32,395 bases of DNA from Patescibacteria group bacterium UBA1875 (GTDB lineage Bacteria; Patescibacteriota; CPR2; UBA1875). Both the position numbers and the translations under genes were made by a program. Under the pieces are notes generated by a model. It made no database searches and had not been told where the DNA came from. It worked only from the letters and a program-made list of their open reading frames with translations. The stretch spans positions 1 to 32,395 of the forward strand of contig DDHN01000001.1 in assembly GCA_002338125.1 (NCBI GenBank), written 5' to 3'. Of the stretch, positions 21,899 to 29,684 are shown piece after piece; positions within the stretch are counted from its first letter, which is position 1; every line of letters begins with the position of its first letter.

Positions 21899-24133
21899 AT
21901 GGGCAAAAAATTGGTCTCAAGAACCGCTAAAGTTCTCTCTGAGACTAAAAAAACAAAAGATAAAGAAGCGGTAGCTGTTGCTTATGAACATATTCCGAGA
22001 AACCCAGAAGAGCAACAACATGGTTCAATTTATGCGGTTATCGAAATCGAGGATAAAAGTGGCCATGCCGAGGAGATCGCTGAAAAAATCATCGATATTC
22101 TTCACGATACCTATTATGACGATACAACCAAAGACGCACTAGCCGCTTTTGAAGAGTCGCTGGCTAAAATCAATGATGAACTCGCAGATCGTTCCAGTGA
22201 GGGACAAATCAATTGGATCGGTAAACTAAATTCAGTTTTAGCTATTTTGTCTGGTAATACTTTTCATGTCACTCAAGCCGGAAAAGCCGAAGCCTATCTT
22301 TACCGCGGTGAGCATACTATGCATATTACAGAAGATCTTTCCGGGGATTCAATCAACCCACAACGTACGTTTATAAATATCGCTTCTGGGGAGCTAGCCG
22401 AAAAAGATAAAATTGCTTTATTGACTCCGGGTGTGTTTTATAAAATTTCAAAACACGAATTGAAAAACTTTGTAATCGAAAACTCACCGATTATGGCTAT
22501 TGAAAGCATTAGCAAACTTCTTTCAGGAGAAAACGGCACAGTAAAGCCTAACGCCATTCTAGTAATGGAACTACTTTCGCCAGAATCGTTTATTGCCGAC
22601 GAAGAAGCAGAAGAAAAGTCCGAGGTGTGGGTTAAGGAAGACAAAAATATTGGCGAAGAAATCGGCAAAGGAGTAGCCGGAGGCACCGCCAAGGCTATTG
22701 GTTACCTAGGGGCATTTTTTGCTGCGGCATCTTCTTTTGCCAAGACTAAGGCTCTCCCCGGGATTAAAAAAACATATATTTTTATGAAAAAGAAAGCAAA
22801 AGACTTCCTAAACAAAGATAAGGAAGAGAGTATTATTCTTTCATCAGAAGAAAAAATATCAACAAAAGTACAAGATTTAGGATCAGAAGTCGACATTGAT
22901 GATGGTATTCTAGAAACACCAATCGAAAAAGAGAAAGAAATTCGTATTAAAGAGACTCGTAAAAAGCCAAAACTGCTTTCACTTGAAAGGTTTGATTTCT
23001 CATTTTTGGAGAGAGCCAAGGATAACCTCACCGGTAGGGCAAAAAGACTAAGGATACCAGGCGGGAAATTATCCTATCTATACCTAATTGGTGCCATCGC
23101 AATATTAATCGGCCTTTTTACTTATTTGGGCTACTCAAATACGATTAAAAAAGATCGAACTGCCGCCGAAAATAAAATAAATCAAGCAACTGAGCTATAT
23201 AATGAAGCTGTTTCCAATATCACTAGTGGCCAGTATGCCCTAGCTTCAAGTAATATCGATTCCGCTAAAAGCATCCTCGAGAGTGTTCTTAATACAAAAT
23301 ATTTTACTAATGAAGCGAACGATCTGATCACAAAAATTAACAGTATTGAAGATGAGGCACAAAGAGTAACCAGAAATACCGCTAGCCTCTATTACGAGTT
23401 TAACAATGATATCACAAATATTTTCTCAGCTGATGGAATTATTTACGGAGTGAATTTTACTAGCGGCTCTGTATATTCTATTGATAGTGAATCTGGAACC
23501 GAATCGAAAATAGTCGAAAACCCTGATTTAGGTGGTGAAATCTCCGCAGCAACACTAATTGAATCTCGAAATATTTTAGCCGTCTACACGACAAACAAAG
23601 AAGTCTTTGAGTTTAATCTTGAAAATGGTGAGATCTCAAAACAGAACGTTCCCGGAAGCTGGGAAGATGCCGTTGCTCTTGACTCCTTTGGCACAAACAT
23701 TTATCTTTTATCCCCAAACGACGAACAGATATATAAACATTTTAAGATTGCCTCTGGCTATGGCGTTGGCCAAGATTACTTCCCTGACACAAATCAATTA
23801 AATCAAGTAATAGATATGGCCATTGACGGTAGTATTTATCTAACAGATAAAAATGCCAATGTATCAAAATTTACCAGCGGCAATAAAGATGATTTCTCTT
23901 TATCAGGCCTACCAAAAGAATATACCGATATTAAAGGGATTTATGCCCATCCAGAAGTAAGCGGACTTTATCTTTTCAATAATGAATTGATTATAAAAAT
24001 TGCTGATTCTGGTAATTTCGTTGCTCAATACGCTAACGATGACGTAAGCTCAATAGGTAACCTCTTTGTCTTCGAAGAAGAAAGAACAATAATTTTCAAC
24101 TCAAATAACAAAATATTCAGCATTAAATACTAA
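21899..24133 (+). CDS. PP2C-like domain / transmembrane / probable beta-propeller protein
   Basis: 744 residues in three parts. Residues ~22-230 read like a PP2C-type phosphatase fold (GSIYAVIEIED, LNSVLAILSG, FHVTQAGKAEAYLYRGE, KDKIALLTPGVF). The metal-binding Asp of the usual DGMGG motif is replaced (IEDKSGHAEE), so it is probably a pseudophosphatase. A Gly/Ala-rich amphipathic stretch (253-282) and a charged linker lead to one membrane helix (391-412). Outside lie a short coiled coil (420-490) and repeated 40-50-residue beta units (about 500-744, such as GIIYGVNFTSGSVYSID) that suggest a propeller. It may sense an outside signal and report inward. It diverges from the helicase gene and overlaps the convergent CapA-like gene by 4 nt. 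No named family recognised. Confidence 0.7.
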   Translation: MGKKLVSRTAKVLSETKKTKDKEAVAVAYEHIPRNPEEQQHGSIYAVIEIEDKSGHAEEIAEKIIDILHDTYYDDTTKDALAAFEESLAKINDELADRSSEGQINWIGKLNSVLAILSGNTFHVTQAGKAEAYLYRGEHTMHITEDLSGDSINPQRTFINIASGELAEKDKIALLTPGVFYKISKHELKNFVIENSPIMAIESISKLLSGENGTVKPNAILVMELLSPESFIADEEAEEKSEVWVKEDKNIGEEIGKGVAGGTAKAIGYLGAFFAAASSFAKTKALPGIKKTYIFMKKKAKDFLNKDKEESIILSSEEKISTKVQDLGSEVDIDDGILETPIEKEKEIRIKETRKKPKLLSLERFDFSFLERAKDNLTGRAKRLRIPGGKLSYLYLIGAIAILIGLFTYLGYSNTIKKDRTAAENKINQATELYNEAVSNITSGQYALASSNIDSAKSILESVLNTKYFTNEANDLITKINSIEDEAQRVTRNTASLYYEFNNDITNIFSADGIIYGVNFTSGSVYSIDSESGTESKIVENPDLGGEISAATLIESRNILAVYTTNKEVFEFNLENGEISKQNVPGSWEDAVALDSFGTNIYLLSPNDEQIYKHFKIASGYGVGQDYFPDTNQLNQVIDMAIDGSIYLTDKNANVSKFTSGNKDDFSLSGLPKEYTDIKGIYAHPEVSGLYLFNNELIIKIADSGNFVAQYANDDVSSIGNLFVFEEERTIIFNSNNKIFSIKY

Positions 24134-25524
24134 TACAAGTTAACACTTCCGTTCTTAATAATTTCCAGTACTCTATTGGAAGCAGTGCCGTTAATAAATT
24201 TTGGTTGGGCATAATCGCTTATCAGTAAAGGAATCAAGTTACTTGTAACATGTTTTTTATCGTAGAAATAACTTGAAATCATAATACCTTCTCTGGTAGC
24301 CTGAGACCATTCTTGATCGAATATAAAATTACCAAGGGAATAAGCGATAAAGCCATCATCATAATATTCCACCGACTGAACAACATGAGGGTGGGTACCT
24401 ATTACTAGATCTGCACCAGTAGTAACGGCTTCTCTTGCAACTTTTTGTTGAGAATTATTTGGAACATGTTTGTATTCTACTCCCCAATGAGGACTAATAA
24501 TGCAAATATCAGCTTTCTTTTTAGTTTTTGATATATCGGACATTAAATTGGCAATACTGGTATTTTCGTCTCGATACCACGGCTCAATGCCCAAGTAGCT
24601 AACCCCCTCTGTATCCCTATCGGCAAACAAAGAACCAACCACAGCGCTTTGACATAGAAAACCAAAAGAAATCTCGCCATTGTCCAAAATAACTGAATCC
24701 CTGGCTTCATTTGCAGTCAGCCCACCACCACAGACTTCAATACCGGCCGTTCTTAAATTCTTCAAGCTATCCTTGAATACTCTGTTACCAAAATTAGCGC
24801 TATGATTATTGGCCACAGAGACGATATCGATGCCAGCAGCTTTAAGATAGGGAATATTTTTTTCAGCTGCTATAAAGATCATTCCACTGCTAGGCGATGG
24901 GGCCAAATCTGATATAGGAACCTCTAAATTAGCAAAAGTAATATCGGCATCACCAATAATTTCTTGGACTTTTTCCCACGGATAATCATACCCTTTTCGT
25001 TTCATTTGAGTATTTACATGCCTTGATAACATAATATCCCCAACAAAGTTTATCTTTGTTATCTTGTTTGGAAAAAATTCCAGATTTTCTGTATTTTCTT
25101 TTTTTAGGATAACTTTTGTTTTTAAAGCGTAGTTAGAAGTATTATCCTTATCCCATAAATATTGATCTTCATATGATAGAGTTTTGAAATTTGGGGTAAC
25201 TTCATTCCACCTTAATATTGCGGTCATTCCCGTGTTGACCTTTTTTGTTAACGCTTCACGGCTATTAACAAATTTAAAATTTGAAACATCAAAAATTATG
25301 CTTAAATATTCTCTATCTTTGGCCAGAGCACAAATACTTTTACCTGATATATCGTCAAAACCGATATTCATAGTTTTTGAAAAATAGCTTTCGATCGGTA
25401 CAAAATATAGATCAACTTCCCTATCGTTGTAACCAAGATCATTATCTTTATGCAGAGTGACTGGCAAAAATAAAAATATAACTCCGATAATTAGAATTGA
25501 AGCTATAATAAATTTCGCTTTCAT
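24130..25524 (-). CDS. CapA-like metallophosphatase-fold membrane protein
   Basis: 464 residues. An N-terminal membrane anchor (about 4-22) is followed by an unassigned region (25-150) and the CapA domain (about 155-400): INFVGDIMLSRHV (Asp163, His169), FANLEVPI, VANNHSANFG, ISPHWGVEY and GTHPHVVQS, then YSLGNFIFDQ. The family is named for poly-gamma-glutamate capsule genes but has the calcineurin-like phosphoesterase fold; many members act on the outer face of the membrane and no capBC genes are near. The ATG follows the argS stop by 4 nt without an SD, suggesting reinitiation. Its stop overlaps that of the PP2C-like gene. Confidence 0.9.
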   Translation of the reverse strand: MKAKFIIASILIIGVIFLFLPVTLHKDNDLGYNDREVDLYFVPIESYFSKTMNIGFDDISGKSICALAKDREYLSIIFDVSNFKFVNSREALTKKVNTGMTAILRWNEVTPNFKTLSYEDQYLWDKDNTSNYALKTKVILKKENTENLEFFPNKITKINFVGDIMLSRHVNTQMKRKGYDYPWEKVQEIIGDADITFANLEVPISDLAPSPSSGMIFIAAEKNIPYLKAAGIDIVSVANNHSANFGNRVFKDSLKNLRTAGIEVCGGGLTANEARDSVILDNGEISFGFLCQSAVVGSLFADRDTEGVSYLGIEPWYRDENTSIANLMSDISKTKKKADICIISPHWGVEYKHVPNNSQQKVAREAVTTGADLVIGTHPHVVQSVEYYDDGFIAYSLGNFIFDQEWSQATREGIMISSYFYDKKHVTSNLIPLLISDYAQPKFINGTASNRVLEIIKNGSVNLY

Positions 25525-25528
25525 GAAA

Positions 25529-27154
25529 CTACATTTTTTCAGGAGTATCGATACCTATCAAATCGCCAGCAACAATGCCCAAAACAATCTTAGTTGCCTC
25601 TACCAATCTCAAACGTGCTTTGGTAAGTGGAAGATTATCCTCATCAATTACTCGACAGGCACTATAAAATGAATGAAATTTTTGTGAGATACTCCTGGCA
25701 TAAAAAGTTAAATGATGCACCGGATAAGTATTATCGGCTGCAATTGCAATTAATATCTCCGGAAGCTTAGAAAGCTCTTTAATTAGCTCTATTTCATGCT
25801 CATCAGTAAGCAGCATTAAATTTGCCCTACTTGTAGGGATATTTCTAGCGTTTCGCAATATTCCGCTGATACGAGCATGGGCATATTTGACATAATACAC
25901 CGGATTCTTCTCAGTGTGATTTCGAGCCAAGTCTAGATCAAAATCCATATGGGTATTGAACGCTCTTGAAAGAAAAAAGAATCTAGCAACATCAGAGGCT
26001 TCTTTTTTTGGGCCACCAATAAGTTCAAAAAGATCATTCATTGTAACTGTAATACCTTTTCTTTTTGACATTCGGAATTCTCGCCCATTTTTAATCAGAC
26101 GGACTAATTGAGTAATGATAATATCTAGCTTTCCTTTATGACCCATTGCAGCCACGGCAGATTGAACCCTTTGAACATGGCCGTGGTGATCAGCTCCCCA
26201 AATATCTATAACCTTATCAAACTTTCTAGCCACCAATTTGTCTCGATGATAAGCAATATCTCCTAAATAATAGGCTGCCTGGCCATCAGAACGAATTATT
26301 ACATGATCGTTGTTATCACCAAAATCAGAAGCTCTAAACCATTTTGCTCCCTCCTCTTCGTAAACAAGCCCTTTTTTCTCTAATTCTGCTATGGTACTTT
26401 TGATTAAGCCAGATCTTTCCATGCTTTTTTCTCTAAAAAAGTTATCAAAGCTAATCTTCATATCTCTAATTGTTGGTTTTATAAAGCTTGTCAAAATATG
26501 ATTAGCAAGCTTTTCTCCTATTCTTTGTGGTTCATCTTTTAAACGATTTAATTCTCTTTTCTTACCAATCACCCATTTATCGATATAGTCCCCTTTATAG
26601 CATTCATCAGTAGCTTTTGTTATCCCTGCCGAAAGTAAGGCCGATTCTCCGAGGGTTTTGATCTGTGTTCCCGCATCATTAACATAATATTCACGTTCAA
26701 CTTTTGCTCCGAGTTTAGAGAGCACATTAGCCACAACATCGCCTCCGAAACCACCTCGACCATTACCAATATGCATCGGCCCAGTCGGATTAGCTGAGAT
26801 AAATTCTACTTGAATTTTTTTCCCTTTAAGAATTTTGGATGAACCAAACTTTTCTTTTTCACTTAATATTCTTTTTAGCTGTCTTTGATAGTAATCGTCA
26901 GCAAGCTTAAAATTAATAAATCCCGATACCGCCTCGGCACTGAACAATTCACTTTGTATGTTCTCGGCAATTCTTGAAGAAACCACAAAAGGATCCTTGC
27001 CTAAGGCAGAAGATATTTTGAGTGAAATGTTTGTAGTATAATCCCCAAATCTAGGGTCTTTTGCCCGTTCTACTTTTATTCCCTTGGCATCTATCTTGGG
27101 ATAGGCATTTTTAATGGCCTTCATAAGAGAGCGCTTTATTTCGCCTTGTATCAT
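25529..27154 (-). CDS. argS: Arginyl-tRNA synthetase
   Basis: 541 residues from the ATG at 27152-27154. The frame is open 37 codons further, but that extension crosses the promoter and palindrome and has no family-like sequence, so it is rejected. Class I signatures: SANPTGPMHIGNGRGG (HIGH motif as HIGN, a variant also found in other bacterial ArgRS) and FRMSKRKGITVTMNDL (KMSKS). An N-terminal Add-1 domain (about 15-100) and a C-terminal DALR anticodon-binding domain (about 425-541, ending GIDTPEKM) are present. The length is typical. A perfect TATAAT sits 6 nt before the ATG with no SD: a leaderless start. It diverges from smpB and is followed by the CapA-like gene after 4 nt. Confidence 0.97.
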   Translation of the reverse strand: MIQGEIKRSLMKAIKNAYPKIDAKGIKVERAKDPRFGDYTTNISLKISSALGKDPFVVSSRIAENIQSELFSAEAVSGFINFKLADDYYQRQLKRILSEKEKFGSSKILKGKKIQVEFISANPTGPMHIGNGRGGFGGDVVANVLSKLGAKVEREYYVNDAGTQIKTLGESALLSAGITKATDECYKGDYIDKWVIGKKRELNRLKDEPQRIGEKLANHILTSFIKPTIRDMKISFDNFFREKSMERSGLIKSTIAELEKKGLVYEEEGAKWFRASDFGDNNDHVIIRSDGQAAYYLGDIAYHRDKLVARKFDKVIDIWGADHHGHVQRVQSAVAAMGHKGKLDIIITQLVRLIKNGREFRMSKRKGITVTMNDLFELIGGPKKEASDVARFFFLSRAFNTHMDFDLDLARNHTEKNPVYYVKYAHARISGILRNARNIPTSRANLMLLTDEHEIELIKELSKLPEILIAIAADNTYPVHHLTFYARSISQKFHSFYSACRVIDEDNLPLTKARLRLVEATKIVLGIVAGDLIGIDTPEKM

Positions 27155-27160
27155 AAGTAT

Positions 27161-27214
27161 ATTATACTTGCTTATACTCAAAATTACCAATTTTGAGTAT
27201 AAATTTGCTATAAT
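27161..27214. promoter_or_regulatory. Divergent argS/smpB promoters sharing a perfect palindrome
   Basis: TATACTCAAAATT (27173-27185), ACC, AATTTTGAGTATA (27189-27201): 13-bp perfect arms. A TATAAT box lies on each side: minus strand 27161-27166 for argS and plus strand 27209-27214 for smpB, each 6 nt from its ATG. The dyad covers both -35 regions almost symmetrically, as expected for an operator or a shared activator site. Confidence 0.75.
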
Positions 27215-27220
27215 CAGCCT

Positions 27221-27664
27221 ATGAAAGTATACGCAGATAACAAAAAGGGATATTTTAATTATCAAATACTTGAAGAAGTCGAAGCTGGAATTATACTTTC
27301 CGGGCCCGAAGTTAAATCCATAAAAGCAGGTAACGTCAGTTTAAAAGAAGCATTTGCTACCTTAAAAAAAGGTGAAATATGGCTTACAAATGCCCATATC
27401 GGAAAATATGAACCAGCTGGAAACATCGAATACGACCCCACTCGACCTCGTAAATTACTTTTAAAAAGCCCAGAAATTACAAAACTGTTTGGAAAATTAC
27501 AAGGAGATGGGCTAACCTTGATTCCCCTCAAAGCTTATGACAAAAACGGTAAAATAAAAATTCTTCTAGGCTTGGGACGAGGCAAGAAAAAACATGATAA
27601 ACGGGAAATAATCAAAAAGAGGGATATTTCAAGAGATGTTCAAAGAGACCTTAAAGCAAAGTAG
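27221..27664 (+). CDS. smpB: SsrA-binding protein SmpB
   Basis: 147 residues. It binds tmRNA and brings it to stalled ribosomes. The beta-barrel core is clear: NKKGYFNYQILEEVEAGIILSGPEVKSIKAG, GEIWLTNAHIGKYEPAGN, DPTRPRKLLL and LTLIPLKAYDKNGKIKILLGLGRGKK. The basic C-terminal tail (KKHDKREIIKKRD...) is expected to enter the mRNA channel. Its ATG has TATAAT 6 nt upstream and no SD. The RNA partner ssrA lies 1.2 kb downstream on the other strand. Confidence 0.97.
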   Translation: MKVYADNKKGYFNYQILEEVEAGIILSGPEVKSIKAGNVSLKEAFATLKKGEIWLTNAHIGKYEPAGNIEYDPTRPRKLLLKSPEITKLFGKLQGDGLTLIPLKAYDKNGKIKILLGLGRGKKKHDKREIIKKRDISRDVQRDLKAK

Positions 27665-27683
27665 TATAAATTAAATTTAGTGG

Positions 27684-27689
27684 TATTAT
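27684..27689 (+). promoter_or_regulatory. -10 box of a leaderless ZIP transporter mRNA
   Basis: TATTAT with an upstream TG (TGGTATTAT, extended -10 form), 6 nt before the ATG at 27696 and within 25 nt of the smpB stop. No SD is present. Confidence 0.5.
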
Positions 27690-27695
27690 TTTATT

Positions 27696-28445
27696 ATGGA
27701 TCAGCAGCTACTCAATATTGTTACAGCCACTTTCTCTATCAGTCTTCTGTCCTTTATCGGGATCGTAGTTTTCTTAATAAAGGAAAAAATACTTCAGAAA
27801 CTATCACTTTACCTAGTGGCATTTTCTGCGGGAGCTTTAATAGGTGGAGCTTTTTTTCATCTGTTGCCAGAAGCAACTGCGATTCAAAATGAACTCTATA
27901 TTTACGGGTATTTGGTACTTGGGATAATACTATTTTTCGTAATTGAAAGGTTTTTGAAATGGCGACATTGTCACGAACAAGGTGAATGCGATGTTCATAC
28001 CTTTACCTACATGAGCCTGCTCGGAGATGGGGTCCATAATCTAATCGATGGTCTAATTATAGCTTCGGCTTTTATGATATCTGGATATCTAGGAGTAGTT
28101 ACAACAATTGCCGTTGCTGCCCATGAATTACCTCAAGAATTAGGTGATTTTGGAGTATTAATACATGGGGGCTTCAGCCGTACCAAGGCTTTACTATGGA
28201 ACTTTTTTTCTGGCATTACTGCAATCTTCGGAGGAATTATCGGCTATTTTTTGATTAACAATATTCAAAATGTTACCCTCTTTTTGCTTCCTTTTGCCGC
28301 CGGTGGTTTTATCTATGTTGCTCTATCAGACTTAATACCGGAAATACATAGTGACAGTGATCCAAAGCGATCGTTTATAAATCTATCAATATTTTTATTA
28401 GGTTTACTATTTATGGTCATAATGAAAATATATCTAGGAGAATAA
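27696..28445 (+). CDS. ZIP-family divalent metal transporter
   Basis: 249 residues and about eight membrane helices. The family moves Zn2+ or other divalent metals into the cytoplasm. FHLLPEA (54-60) is the conserved first motif. The helix IV/V metal sites are present: GDGVHNLIDG (110-119; His114, Asn115, Asp118) and AAHELPQELGDFG (141-153; His143, Glu144, Glu148). A His/Cys-rich cytosolic loop, HCHEQGECDVH (91-101), probably binds metal. It follows smpB by 31 nt but has its own -10 box. The substrate cannot be fixed from sequence. Confidence 0.92.
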   Translation: MDQQLLNIVTATFSISLLSFIGIVVFLIKEKILQKLSLYLVAFSAGALIGGAFFHLLPEATAIQNELYIYGYLVLGIILFFVIERFLKWRHCHEQGECDVHTFTYMSLLGDGVHNLIDGLIIASAFMISGYLGVVTTIAVAAHELPQELGDFGVLIHGGFSRTKALLWNFFSGITAIFGGIIGYFLINNIQNVTLFLLPFAAGGFIYVALSDLIPEIHSDSDPKRSFINLSIFLLGLLFMVIMKIYLGE

Positions 28446-28462
28446 TATTCCCGAGCCTTTAA

Positions 28463-28476
28463 AAATAGATCTATTT
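28463..28476. repeat. 14-bp perfect palindrome between convergent genes
   Basis: AAATAGATCTATTT in the 25-nt gap between the ZIP gene and the small membrane protein gene, spanning the latter's stop codon. It may act as a weak bidirectional terminator, but no GC stem supports it. Confidence 0.3.
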
Positions 28477-28782
28477 CAATACCAATAACAGTATCAGGCC
28501 AAGAACAGTATAGATCCCCAACCAACCAACACTGTATAGAGCTGCCTTAATACTCTCGGATTTCTTTCCAGAGAAAAATAGCATTATTGATTGTCCAAAA
28601 ATTAGCCCACCCACGACTGCCGCTGACAGAGAAAAAAGAAGTAAAAACACAAATGGAGCTAACATATTGTCTACTTCACCAAACAGTCTATCCCCATTTT
28701 GCATAATTTGAGATACAAAAAAAACATATACAGCCACAAAGGTAACATTTCTTAAAGTTTGTATTAATAGTTTATTATTCAT
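28471..28782 (-). CDS. Small three-helix membrane protein, unknown
   Basis: 103 residues from the ATG at 28780-28782. Longer starts are possible (ATG at 28809, and an open frame into the tmRNA gene), but a TATAAT box (28790-28795) 7 nt upstream of 28782 favours this one as a leaderless start. Three hydrophobic helices (about 13-31, 42-67 and 83-102) are separated by the polar loops MQNGDRLFGEVDN and FSGKKSESIKAALY. I recognise no family. It sits between ssrA and the ZIP gene as its own unit. Confidence 0.6.
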   Translation of the reverse strand: MNNKLLIQTLRNVTFVAVYVFFVSQIMQNGDRLFGEVDNMLAPFVFLLLFSLSAAVVGGLIFGQSIMLFFSGKKSESIKAALYSVGWLGIYTVLGLILLLVLK

Positions 28783-28830
28783 ATTTGTTATTATATCAAG
28801 AATATACATGGCATTTAAGTTATATATAGA

Positions 28831-28849
28831 TTTTTGGTAAAGCCAAAAA
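28831..28849 (-). terminator. Possible tmRNA terminator hairpin
   Basis: TTTTTGG/CCAAAAA arms with a 5-nt loop, 9 nt beyond the tmRNA 3' end on the minus strand. Only two G-C pairs and no U-run after it, so the call is weak. Confidence 0.35.
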
Positions 28850-28857
28850 GTAAAAAT

Positions 28858-29243
28858 TGGTGGAGCTGGCGGGAATCGAACCCGCGTCCGAAAGTGAAGA
28901 CAAAATAAGTTTAGCAATTATTACCTGGTTTTATTTTTGAGTACCTGGCTTAAAACCAGGAAACTGCCTGGTACCCTATCCTCATATTCTTAGCTAGGTT
29001 CAGAGGAATAACCTAGAGCAACCCGAAATATAACACCTCTTACTCCCTATCGGATGTCAGGAAAGAGATGGTTGTTGCAATTAAGCAGCAACTGTTGCTA
29101 GAGCAGGCATGCTGAAAGCATTAGCTACCTTAGCGACAAGTGATTTTACACTTATTGGTTCGCATATTGGTTAACGCGAACATGCGATCGCGAATTGCCT
29201 TATTTTGTTTTCAATATACTTCCGTCGAAGCCTGTGCAACCCC
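28858..29243 (-). ncRNA. ssrA: tmRNA (transfer-messenger RNA)
   Basis: 386 nt. The 3' end is a tRNA-like half: the T-arm GCGGGTTCGATTCCCGC and acceptor strand CAGCTCC followed by ACCA. The 5' end GGGGTTG pairs with that acceptor strand (with G-U pairs), and the 5' GCTTCGACGG region matches the family. Long-range helix P2 forms from GAAAACAAAATAAG and CTTATTTTGTCTTC (13 of 14). The tag frame begins at the resume codon GCT (29132-29134) and ends at TAA (29081-29083), encoding AKVANAFSMPALATVAA, with the Ala-Ala end that proteases recognise. Several hairpins between the tag and the 3' half fit the pseudoknots. Together with SmpB it rescues stalled ribosomes. Confidence 0.95.
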
Positions 29244-29258
29244 TTACTTGTGTCAGAG

Positions 29259-29287
29259 ATATTAACACAATAAGAGAAAACATTCAA
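29259..29287 (-). promoter_or_regulatory. ssrA promoter
   Basis: TTGAAT (29282-29287), an exact 17-bp spacer and TAATAT (29259-29264) on the minus strand, about 15 nt before the tmRNA 5' end. A short 5' leader removed by RNase P is expected. Confidence 0.75.
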
Positions 29288-29299
29288 GACAAGAAGCCC

Positions 29300-29644
29300 C
29301 TAAAAATTTGCAGTACAAATAAGGTAAAGAACCGCTTCATATACGGTAGATACCTGCGATGGATCAACAGAAACTTTATGAGTAATGGTAAACTGTTCAT
29401 TTGTTACTGCTCCGGTAGTACCATTGACTGCTTCCGTATGATCAGCCAAAACATCACCGGGACCTGATTGAATATAGCTGGCATAAAGCGTTCCATTATT
29501 AAAACGATTTGAACCCTGGACAGAAGTATCACTCGAAGTATAGCCAAAGCCACAATCATTAACATCATCTTTACAAAAATTAGTCCACCCAGTTGGTGAT
29601 ATCCAGGTTCCTATTACCCCCTTACAGGTTATGATAATTTCTAG
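29300..29644 (-). pseudogene. C-terminal remnant of a secreted-protein gene (no start codon)
   Basis: This stretch is the main content of the 440-nt gap 29244-29684. The minus-strand frame is open for 114 codons up to an upstream in-frame TAG. It reads like real protein (GTWISPTGWTNFC, DDVNDCGFGYTSSD, NNGTLYASYI, FTITHKVSVDPSQVSTVYEAVLYLICTANF then stop) but has no ATG, GTG or TTG at its beginning. The style (Thr/Ser/Gly-rich beta, paired Cys, ending in CTANF) suggests the last domain of an exported CPR surface protein whose 5' part was lost. The precise family is not recognised. A consensus promoter lies just upstream and the ssrA promoter just downstream. A functional gene with a non-standard start is the less likely alternative. 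Confidence 0.6.
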
Positions 29645-29648
29645 CTAA

Positions 29649-29677
29649 ATTATCCGACTTTATAATAAATGTGTCAA
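29649..29677 (-). promoter_or_regulatory. Strong promoter upstream of the gene remnant
   Basis: A perfect TTGACA (29672-29677), a 17-bp spacer and GATAAT (29649-29654) on the minus strand, 8 nt after the ABC permease stop. An AAGGGGG SD-like run follows 25-30 nt later but no start codon does. It may now make a long precursor reading into ssrA. Confidence 0.65.
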
Positions 29678-29684
29678 CCTATTT

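Noticed and set aside
26788..26799. Defective HIGH motif in ArgRS (HIGN)
   Set aside because: HxGN variants occur in other bacterial arginyl-tRNA synthetases and the rest of the enzyme is normal.
27155..27265. 37-residue N-terminal extension of ArgRS
   Set aside because: It crosses the divergent promoter and palindrome and overlaps the smpB start; it shows no family sequence.
28783..28917. Longer start for the small membrane protein, reaching into tmRNA
   Set aside because: The extension translates the tmRNA T-arm and acceptor, which is RNA sequence by all other evidence.
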